Of a stretch of DNA of 50,807 nt, positions 38,985 to 47,593 are shown piece after piece. The number at the start of each line of letters is the position of its first letter. Position 1 is the stretch's first letter. A program made the translations under genes and the position numbers. Under the pieces are notes generated by a model. That model had not been told where the DNA came from and ran no database searches. It was given only the letters and a program-made list of their open reading frames with translations. This stretch comes from Candidatus Amoebophilus sp. 36-38 (GTDB lineage: Bacteria; Bacteroidota; Bacteroidia; Cytophagales; Amoebophilaceae). The stretch lies in contig MKUM01000099.1 of NCBI GenBank assembly GCA_001897825.1, positions 1-50,807 of the forward strand. The letters are read 5' to 3'.

Positions 38985-39601
38985 TGCTCAGCCTACTGAC
39001 AACGGATGAAATTGAGATCAAGGAAGAATTTTAGAGTGTAGGACTATATTGGGGCGGTATTTTACTAATGTCTAAGTGATTCTAATAAGGCTAAAAGATT
39101 AAAGCCTTTTGAGAAGTAGAATAGAAACTTATAAGAAGGATCTATTTCGCAAAAAGTACACTTTATTTGACTTGAGGCTTTGCTTTTGTATGGTAAAGTT
39201 GATCTTTTTATCTTCTATGTATTAGAAATCTTACATAACGAGGCTCTTATTTATATTATAGTAGTTGGTTGGATGCTGTTCTTAAATTTTGACCTTTGTT
39301 TCTGGATGTCCGCTAGAAGTTATCTCGACTTTATTCTTGATCAAGCGTGGGCATGACAATCTCCCAAGTCCCTTCTATTTAAGTTATATAAGATTTCTAT
39401 TATAGTGTAAAGTTTGTTCTGACATATGGAATGTGTTTATGTTTAGGTAAGATATTGTAAAAATATTTCTTCTGCTAATTATAATTTTTAGTAAGTAGTG
39501 TATACTAGATAAAATCATTGTTTCTTTGTAAAAAAGTTTGTAGACTTACTAGATACAATAAGTTATTATAAGGTTGTTACTAATTTTACCTTGTATGTCC
39601 T

Positions 39602-40927
39602 ATGAATAAACCTTATGTTTTAGGCCTTAAGACCCTAGTTTACATTTTACTAATAAGCTTATTTCTACAAAGCTGTGACATTCTTAATCAACCTAATCAA
39701 CCTATCACCGAAGAAACAGTAGGTAGTGTGCCAGACTCAGGATCTAGTACTAGACCTAGTACTGAAATTGATAGTTATCGCGGTAGAGCTTATGTGGAAC
39801 CGCACGAAATAGGTAGCTCCAATTTGTTGTCGAGCAGTGGTTCAGGTGATAATTTGCAGGAAGAAGATGAAAATGTAGTAGAGCAAGAAGAAAATGGCGG
39901 AGGAAAAGTTAAGAGTAATGATAGAAGCAATAAAAATGAAAAAGAGAGAAAGGAGCCAAAGAAAGTAAAAGAGTCAAAGAAAGTAAAAGAGTCAAAGAAA
40001 GCAAAGGAACAAAAGAAAGTAAAGGAACAAAAGAAAGTAAAAGAGCCAAAGAAAGTAAAGGAACAAAAGAAAGTAAAGGAACAAAAGAAAGTAAAGGAAC
40101 AAAAGAAAGTAAAAGAGCCAAAGAAAGTAAAGGAACAAAAGAAAGTAAAAGAGCCAAAGAAAGTAAAGGAACTAGAAGAAGAACAAGAACCACAAAAACA
40201 AATAGAAAAAGAAATATCCCGAGAAATAAAAGAGAAGGTTTTTATTTTTATTCGTCATGGTGATACGGATTGGAAGTGGCGAGACATTCTTGAAGGGCCC
40301 AAAGATTTAAGTTTGAATGAAGCCGGAAAGAAGCATATAATTAAGTTGGCTCAAGAATTATCTACTGAGGGGATAGTTCCAGCAAAAATATTTACTAGTA
40401 CTTTAAAAAGGTGCATAGAAACTACAGAGAACATTCAAGAAGTGTTTAGAGAGGAAAGGAGAGTACTACTAGAAAGCGCAAAAAGGGAAGGATTAAAAGA
40501 GTTCTATCATGGGGATTGGTCTAAAGAAAAAAGAGAGTGGGTGGAGGACATGATAGCAGAACAAAAAAAAAAGTTTAAATCCATAGAGGATAAGGTAGAG
40601 AGGAAGAAGGTAAAAACAGAGGCGAAAAGGGAACTATCGATGAAGCTAAGTACAGATGGAAATCGCCCTGGAGATGCAGAAAAACGTGAAGCTTTTGAAG
40701 CTCGTATTCGTCAAGAATTTGATGAGATTTTAGAAAAAGAATCTAATAATACATTTATAGTTAGCCATGGCGGAGTAATAAAGAAGTATTTGACATATAA
40801 AAAAATATTTGATGGAGAAATTTCGAATAAATGGATAGGAGATAATAGACCTGCTTTGATTTTAACAAGGATTCCGGATGGTGAATTAAAATTTATCCGA
40901 TTTATACCTGAGCCTGAGGAATTTTAA
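39602..40927 (+). CDS. Lipoprotein with low-complexity hexapeptide repeats and C-terminal histidine phosphatase domain
   Basis: LLISLFLQSC lipobox; 12 x KE(Q/P/S)KK(V/A); FIFIRHGDTDWKWRDILEGPKDLSLNEAG...FIVSHGG. Confidence 0.85.
   Translation: MNKPYVLGLKTLVYILLISLFLQSCDILNQPNQPITEETVGSVPDSGSSTRPSTEIDSYRGRAYVEPHEIGSSNLLSSSGSGDNLQEEDENVVEQEENGGGKVKSNDRSNKNEKERKEPKKVKESKKVKESKKAKEQKKVKEQKKVKEPKKVKEQKKVKEQKKVKEQKKVKEPKKVKEQKKVKEPKKVKELEEEQEPQKQIEKEISREIKEKVFIFIRHGDTDWKWRDILEGPKDLSLNEAGKKHIIKLAQELSTEGIVPAKIFTSTLKRCIETTENIQEVFREERRVLLESAKREGLKEFYHGDWSKEKREWVEDMIAEQKKKFKSIEDKVERKKVKTEAKRELSMKLSTDGNRPGDAEKREAFEARIRQEFDEILEKESNNTFIVSHGGVIKKYLTYKKIFDGEISNKWIGDNRPALILTRIPDGELKFIRFIPEPEEF
39950..40165 (+). 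repeat. 12 tandem copies of an 18-bp unit encoding KE(Q/P/S)KKV
   Basis: AAGGAACAAAAGAAAGTA / AAAGAGCCAAAGAAAGTA variants read directly. Confidence 0.95.
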
Positions 40928-41450
40928 AAGTTGGGGAGCTGGCTTTGAAAAACTACATATGTCACATTTTTTATAGGGATTTTAAAAAAGTTATTCCAAG
41001 AATTTAAGTTTGTATCAGTATAGTAATCTTGGAGCTTATTGCTGATATATCTAAAAATAAAAATTTTTATGCACTTGTAATTTCGAGCTTATAAGCATTT
41101 TTTACTATAAGTTTTTTGTAAGAAAATGATACACCCTTTCTAGGTCTAGAAATACTAAATAGTAGTATATTTAAACATTATTGTTTGTACTATTTCTAAC
41201 AATTTAGAAACTTAAACTAAACAGTATATATATGTTTGAAGGTGCATTCAGTATTTTGTCGCTAACTTTCTTACTTACTCTACTCTCGTAGCATCGCATT
41301 AATATATATGTGTATGCTCTGAAATATTTTCGGTCTTAATTTAGGATTATTCATAAAAAAGTGAGAATATAGATTCCTGAATATAGGATATAAGTCAAAG
41401 AACGAAACCTGATTACCTACATATTTGGCTTTTTTATTTATCAAAAAAGT

Positions 41451-44400
41451 ATGACTGTATTCTTTAATAGCCAGTTAATTGTGATCCGCTTATTGCTAGC
41501 TATACTTCTTCTAGAAAGCTGTGATCATAATACGCGAACCTATTATCTGCAACCTAAAAAGAAAGAAGATTCATCTAGACTATTAATGAGCCAATTAATT
41601 GCTCGAAGAAGAGTAACTCCATCTAATTTGTACTTAAACGATCAAGCGGATTGTACACACAGAGGAGAAAAGGACATTGATAAGGACATTTTAGAAGAGA
41701 GGAAAAGTAGCCTGGATGAGGCTAACGAAGAAAAGGAAATATATAGAAGAATAAAAAAAAGAGCTAAAAATAAAGCCAGGAGGACTCGTCAAAAAGCTCA
41801 AAAGAAACCAATAACTGTACCTGGCAAAAGAGAGAATGTTGTAACAGATCAGTCAGCTAGTATAGACAAAAAAGAGGTAGAGGTGAGTCAAGGACTAAAA
41901 GCAGACAATCAAGGCATAACTTCAGAAATTAAAATTGGTACGAATTATCAGTACGAAGATAACGATATTCAAGCAATCTTAAAAAGTAGATACCAAGGAT
42001 TATTAGAAACCTCTTTAAAAGACTTTTCAAAACCCATCTATGTGCTAGCGGCTGTTGATGATATTATTGGACAACAATTAAAAAAGCGACTGAAGCAGGA
42101 CAAAAAAGTCAATCAAGGAGTTCGGGTTTTATTGATCCCCTGTAATTTAGGAAATTACCATTGGGTTGGAATTTTAATAGAAATTGATGTCAATGAACAA
42201 GTTATTCGTGCTGAATATATTGACTCATTAAAGACTTCTGTTGGTATTCCAGAAGTGTTAAAAAAACAATTGAAAGAAGTTTATCCAAATTGTAGTTTCC
42301 AACTGCGTTCCTTATTAAAACAAGTTGATATTACTAGCTGTGGTGCATATATGATTGAAAATTTACTATGTGCAATACGAAATTCGCCTGTTCCAAAAGC
42401 TATAACTGAGGGCTCAAAACTTACAACTACACATATACGCCGGCAGCATTTAGAATTTTTAAAAATTTATAATCCGGTCTTTTATGAAGGGTTTTATATT
42501 CGGCAAAGAGATAATAAGTCAACTGTACTTGAAGTTCATGAACAGTTAGGATATCATACTAAGAATAGAGACAAGAATAAAGATAATAAATTTTCAGTGC
42601 AACCGGTTAAAGGTATTTTAGTTATTATTAGAAGTTTCTTAACTAATATTGAGAATAAAAAAGTAAGAAATCAATTATGGGATATAAAGAAAAAAGAATA
42701 TAAAGACAACCCTATCTTGCTCGGTACTTTGTTAAAGCAAATTGCACAAGGGCTAGATGACATCAAAGACAAAGAAGTATTTAAAAATCTTATTCAACTA
42801 TTATTTGGCTTTAAGTGGGATGGTAAACTTCCTTTAGAAATTAATGATGAACTAATAGTTGCTATAACCCGACCTGAATTTATCTTAGAAGCATTAAAAA
42901 CATTAGACAGTGGCCAAACTGACCTAATTAGTCAGAAAGAAGCATCTGTTAGAAATTCCCAAGGATTACCGGATAAAAATAAAACATTGCATAACAGATC
43001 AGATCAGTCAACAATATATGAAACTTTACATAGATTATCTGGTGGGACTGATTCTAACCCAACTACTAAATTATCTTTATCTTTGAGTAAAGAAGAAAGA
43101 TCGAAGTTAAATATACTAGAAAATTTAATTAAGACGACTGATCTACACAGTTATGGTTCATTTCAAAAACCGTTGTCGTGGTTAGAAGAGATTGTAAAAA
43201 TGGACACTTGGCCAGACACCTTACATTCTTCTTGGAGGGATAATAGTAATTTGCTTATTGATATAGTCAAAGAAGGTGCTTCAGACCGAGTAATCAAAGC
43301 CTTGATAGAAAGAGAAGGAGCAGAGATTCATGCACAAGATAAGTTATATGAAACCGTACTTCATGCTGCTGTAAGAAGAGGGGGAGAGGATGCATTAAGG
43401 CAACTGCCGATACTTATTGAGTTAGGTGCAGATAAAGAAGCGCAAAATAAAGATTCAGTTACTCCACTTGATCTAGCTGCTGAACAAAAAAAATTGACTG
43501 TTTTTAAATTATTAGTTGAATTAGGTGCTGGAGCAAAAGCTACACCAAGCAAGATCAACCTTTTTTATCAAGCATTAAGTTCCGAAGAAAAAGAGCAGCT
43601 TAGTCCTTATATAGTTAAACTCACACAAATTAATCCTAAAATAGGCTGGAAAATCAGTTTAGATGAGTTATTTCCTCTACAAGGTCAAGCAAAAACCATA
43701 TTAAAAACAGTTACAGAGGGAGATCGTATTATAACCGAGGAAGCTTGGGTTAAATTATTTGAAAAAGCTGGAAAACCTAAAAGGCCAAATTCTTATGGTG
43801 ACAGTGATGTACCCTATATAGAAAAGAATGGACAAAGAATCTATGTTAAGTTCTTTCCTAAACTTCCAGGAACAGAATTAGCCGTAATTAATTTGGCAGA
43901 AAGTCTGTTGGGATATTGTGTTCCCTATTGTGAACTGGCTACCATAGACGATATTCCTGTATTATTAACTCAGGGCATTCCAGGAGAAACCATCTACGAA
44001 GTATTAAAGATATACCCGGAAAGATTAAGTCAGTTAGACTCGGAAAGTGTTTCCAAGGCCCTGATTTTAGCCATGCTCATTAATCCAGGTGATGGAAATT
44101 TAGGCAACTATATCCTTTCTCCTTTTACCAATTCAGCAGATCAAATACGTTATCGATTGATCTCAATTGATAATGAACAAGCTTTTATGCCAGCCGTAGC
44201 CAAGCCGATTAAGGCAGATTCACGGTGGTCTAATACACCAACTCTACAAGTTAAAACTATCCTTTATTGTTTGGATGATCTTAAAGCTCCAGTAAACTCG
44301 GCTGTTATAAACAAAATTAAAAATGCAGATTTGTTAGACATACTAGAAAATTGGTTGAATAGTTTAAAAATTCACCACCAAGCGATCATAAAGCGTTTTA

Positions 44401-47111
44401 ATAGTACTTTAAGTAGAAAGTATCAAGAGGATAAAACAACTATTCTAGGAGTTACTTTTGCTCCTGGTATGATCAAACAGCTTTTTACCAAACTGATGCG
44501 TTTGCAAACTGCTTTAAATAAGAAAAACCCACCCTTACATCTCGAGCTATTAGAACATCTCGAACCCTTTGTGGCTCATCGGTACAGGCCAGTCATACAG
44601 AACGTTCGATTAGATGCAATGGAGAGATTTATAAAGTTAGAACATACTACCAAAGAAGAAAAAGTTCTTACCAGCTCCTCGAATAACTTAGCTCATTTAT
44701 TAATATCCAGGGAGATTCCTGACATGAACAAGTTGCAAACAGGTTTATGGTCGGGTAAGTATGGTCCCGACCAAGCTTTTAGAGAACTACAAGAGGTGAA
44801 AGAACAACATACAAAAGTTCAGCAAGATCTAAAAAATTTACCAGCAGGCCTATTAGAAAAAAAGCTTCAAGAAATGGACCAGACCCAACTGTCTTCTCTT
44901 CAACAACGAGAAGTGTTAGAAGCTGTCCGGGAACAAGAGCTCAGGTATGTGAATTTAAAAAACTGTAATGCGTTGACCAGAACTATACTGATATCTTTTA
45001 AATTAGATCATATTAAGAAATTAGATGTGTCAGGTTGTTCTAGACTGAAAGCAATAACTACTAAATCTTGGGGAATAGGTTGGAGAATGGAAATTGAAAG
45101 GGAGCTTGTTATGCCTAGTGTAACTCATCTTATACTAGATAACTCAAGCATTAAAACTATTTTGTTACAAGCAGACCATCTATTAAAACTTAGAGTACGT
45201 GATTGCTTGAAGTTAGACAACATAATTTTAAAAGCTTCTCAGCCTAAAAAAATAGATCTAAGGGGAACTACTTCTTTAAGCCAAGAAAAAATAAAATCAG
45301 TTGTTGATGGGTATCCTAATACATTTATTTTCATAACTCCTACTTCAAATTTTTCACAACAGAAATGCGCTGAATTTTTAAATGAACGTTTTCTAGCTTG
45401 TAAAGCTAAAAATAAAGGAATGAATAAATTAGCCTTGGATTTCTTAACGCAAAGTGCAACCTTAGGTTGGCAATATGCTCAATATAGTCTTGCTCTTGCA
45501 TATGAGCAAGGGGAGGGAGTTAAAAAAGACGAAATACAAGCAGCTGATTGGTATATTAAAGCAGCGAATCAAGGACATTCTCATTCTGTTGACCATCTCG
45601 TAAAACTGGCTTTAAAAAAGCATAAAGTTGCTCTAGACTGGATAATAAGTAGGGCAGAGAAAGACACAGACAAAGAAATTCAGTATACCCTTGGTCTAAT
45701 TTATGAGCAAGGAAGAGGAGTTAAAAGAAATGTAGACAAGGCTGCCGAATATTACATCGAGTCAGATAGGCAAAAACATTCAGATGCCGCCAGCAAACTT
45801 AGAAATTTATCGTTAAAAGGATGTAAACATGCTCGAGATTGGGTTAGGAATGAAGCAATAGGAGAAAACGGTAAGGAAGCACAATATACCCTTGGCCAGA
45901 TATATGAACAGGGAAAAGGAGTTGCAAAGGATAACCTACAAGCATCTTCTTGGTATATGAGAGCAGCCGACCAAGCATATTGGGATGCTTTTATAGCTCT
46001 TAGTAATCTAGCATTGAAAGGAGATCATGTAGCTCAGGCTTGGATAAAAGAAAAGGCACTAGAAAAAAATAAAGAGGCTCAGTATGCTCTTGGTCAGATG
46101 TTTGAGCAAGGGAAAGGAGTTGAGCAAGATGTGAAAAAAGCAGCAATATATTATATAGAAGCCCTTAAGCAAGGGAAGTTACAAGCTTCTGATGCACTTA
46201 TGAAGCTAGTTGCAGAAGGTAATATATTTGTCGAAAGTATGATAAGGGCAGAAGTAAAACATAGAGATACATGGTGTCAATATACCCTTGGTCGGATGTA
46301 TGAAGAAGGAATAGGAGTTAAGCAAGATAAAGAAAAAGCAATAGGATACTATTTAGAGGCAGCTAAACAGGGAAATAAAGCTGCGCAATACAAATTGGTG
46401 GGACTTCTGTATTATGATAAGTTAGAGAAAAATAGAATAGAAGTAAATAAAAATTATTATCAAGAAGCTTTAGGATGGATTCGGGAGTTGATACAGCAAC
46501 CTGGTACAAATGTACAAAATAACTTAGCTTGGGTGTATCGAAGAGCTAAGATGAATACTGAAAATGAAGATAACAGATTACCCTATCTTTATGATTTTTA
46601 TTTTGTAAGACATGGTCAAACAGATTGGGGGCCAGAAGATATATTAAAAGGACCCCAGGATTTAGGATTAAACTATATAGGTGTGCAACAAGCATGTGAA
46701 GCAGGCGAAATCTTAAAAAGATTGTTAGCTAATTCTTCTAAACCTAAAATGATCTCAAGCTCTTTACAAAGAGCAATTGAGACTGCTAAAAAAGTTGAGG
46801 AAGCAACAGGAATCCTAGTTAGTGCTGTTAAAGCTGAATGGAAAGAACGTTATTATGGAGATTATAGCTCAATGATTAATATCTCCCAGGTACCACCTGA
46901 TGCGGAGAATGAAGAAAGTTTTCAGGAAAGAGTATTGCAAGCTTTGGCTAGCGCATTACTGGAATATTATAATGACGCCAAACCTTTAATTATAGTTTCT
47001 CATCAAAAAGTTTTTGAATGTGTAGCTAAGGCTCTTATAAAAAGTTCAGAGAAATTGCCTCAAGGAGGAATTGGATATTTTATGCTTGGAGAAAGCGGAA
47101 CTTGGAATTAA
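41451..47111 (+). CDS. Giant multidomain lipoprotein: ULP1/C48-like protease, ankyrin-like, kinase-like, LRR-like, SEL1 repeats, histidine phosphatase
   Basis: LLLAILLLESC lipobox; YHWVGILIEID...EYIDSL...DITSCGAYMIENL (H-D-C); LHAAVRRGGEDALRQLPILIELGADKEAQNKDSVTPLDLAA; PGDGNLGNYIL...LISIDNEQAF; YEQGxGVKxDxxxAAxWYxxAA; FVRHGQTDW...IIVSHQ. Confidence 0.85.
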   Translation: MTVFFNSQLIVIRLLLAILLLESCDHNTRTYYLQPKKKEDSSRLLMSQLIARRRVTPSNLYLNDQADCTHRGEKDIDKDILEERKSSLDEANEEKEIYRRIKKRAKNKARRTRQKAQKKPITVPGKRENVVTDQSASIDKKEVEVSQGLKADNQGITSEIKIGTNYQYEDNDIQAILKSRYQGLLETSLKDFSKPIYVLAAVDDIIGQQLKKRLKQDKKVNQGVRVLLIPCNLGNYHWVGILIEIDVNEQVIRAEYIDSLKTSVGIPEVLKKQLKEVYPNCSFQLRSLLKQVDITSCGAYMIENLLCAIRNSPVPKAITEGSKLTTTHIRRQHLEFLKIYNPVFYEGFYIRQRDNKSTVLEVHEQLGYHTKNRDKNKDNKFSVQPVKGILVIIRSFLTNIENKKVRNQLWDIKKKEYKDNPILLGTLLKQIAQGLDDIKDKEVFKNLIQLLFGFKWDGKLPLEINDELIVAITRPEFILEALKTLDSGQTDLISQKEASVRNSQGLPDKNKTLHNRSDQSTIYETLHRLSGGTDSNPTTKLSLSLSKEERSKLNILENLIKTTDLHSYGSFQKPLSWLEEIVKMDTWPDTLHSSWRDNSNLLIDIVKEGASDRVIKALIEREGAEIHAQDKLYETVLHAAVRRGGEDALRQLPILIELGADKEAQNKDSVTPLDLAAEQKKLTVFKLLVELGAGAKATPSKINLFYQALSSEEKEQLSPYIVKLTQINPKIGWKISLDELFPLQGQAKTILKTVTEGDRIITEEAWVKLFEKAGKPKRPNSYGDSDVPYIEKNGQRIYVKFFPKLPGTELAVINLAESLLGYCVPYCELATIDDIPVLLTQGIPGETIYEVLKIYPERLSQLDSESVSKALILAMLINPGDGNLGNYILSPFTNSADQIRYRLISIDNEQAFMPAVAKPIKADSRWSNTPTLQVKTILYCLDDLKAPVNSAVINKIKNADLLDILENWLNSLKIHHQAIIKRFNSTLSRKYQEDKTTILGVTFAPGMIKQLFTKLMRLQTALNKKNPPLHLELLEHLEPFVAHRYRPVIQNVRLDAMERFIKLEHTTKEEKVLTSSSNNLAHLLISREIPDMNKLQTGLWSGKYGPDQAFRELQEVKEQHTKVQQDLKNLPAGLLEKKLQEMDQTQLSSLQQREVLEAVREQELRYVNLKNCNALTRTILISFKLDHIKKLDVSGCSRLKAITTKSWGIGWRMEIERELVMPSVTHLILDNSSIKTILLQADHLLKLRVRDCLKLDNIILKASQPKKIDLRGTTSLSQEKIKSVVDGYPNTFIFITPTSNFSQQKCAEFLNERFLACKAKNKGMNKLALDFLTQSATLGWQYAQYSLALAYEQGEGVKKDEIQAADWYIKAANQGHSHSVDHLVKLALKKHKVALDWIISRAEKDTDKEIQYTLGLIYEQGRGVKRNVDKAAEYYIESDRQKHSDAASKLRNLSLKGCKHARDWVRNEAIGENGKEAQYTLGQIYEQGKGVAKDNLQASSWYMRAADQAYWDAFIALSNLALKGDHVAQAWIKEKALEKNKEAQYALGQMFEQGKGVEQDVKKAAIYYIEALKQGKLQASDALMKLVAEGNIFVESMIRAEVKHRDTWCQYTLGRMYEEGIGVKQDKEKAIGYYLEAAKQGNKAAQYKLVGLLYYDKLEKNRIEVNKNYYQEALGWIRELIQQPGTNVQNNLAWVYRRAKMNTENEDNRLPYLYDFYFVRHGQTDWGPEDILKGPQDLGLNYIGVQQACEAGEILKRLLANSSKPKMISSSLQRAIETAKKVEEATGILVSAVKAEWKERYYGDYSSMINISQVPPDAENEESFQERVLQALASALLEYYNDAKPLIIVSHQKVFECVAKALIKSSEKLPQGGIGYFMLGESGTWN
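45480..46400 (+). repeat. Four 66-67-aa SEL1-containing periods within the giant protein
   Basis: Q-Y-[TAS]-L-G/A motif codons at 45480, 45681, 45882, 46080, 46278 (spacing 201, 201, 198, 198 bp). Confidence 0.85.
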
Positions 47112-47342
47112 GAATTTATAAGTAAGGAAAATGATACATGTATAAACTGAAAATATATATTAATCTGTAATCTTCTCTCCAAAATAAGTAATAGGGTTAA
47201 AGTTTACTTTTACATGGTTTAAAAGCAGTTTTAAAAAAAATATTTAACTTAAGTCACTAGTAGTATAGCAGGTTTTCTGGATAGACTATTATTTATATTT
47301 AAGTATATTGTTATTTAGTTTTATGCTTGCTAGTAATAATTG

Positions 47343-47410
47343 TGGATTGCTTTGCGTTGCCTAACGATGACTTTGCAGATAGACATTGAGAGTGTTAGCG
47401 TGGCAATCCA
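47343..47410. repeat. Inverted-repeat element TGGATTGC...GCAATCCA
   Basis: tggattgctttgcgttgcctaacg...tgttagcgtggcaatcca; intergenic. Confidence 0.6.
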
Positions 47411-47593
47411 GGCAAAAAATACTTATATGTAACTAGCAACTTGAATTATTTATTAGGATTCGTTTAAATTAAAGTTAGTTGGTATTGAGAAATGAGTGCC
47501 ATTAGGCTACTTCAGGTGGGATTTTATATTTGCAATAGTTTGTTTGATAATGATTTTAAAACAAAGTAAGCTTTATAGAAAAAATAAAAAAAG

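Noticed and set aside
39950-40165. Possible CRISPR-like array
   Set aside because: Direct 18-bp coding tandem repeats with no unique spacers.
39909-40193. 94-aa minus ORF of repeated LLLSFVPLLSF
   Set aside because: Mirror of the KEQKKV repeat on the opposite strand; a low-complexity artefact, not a membrane protein.
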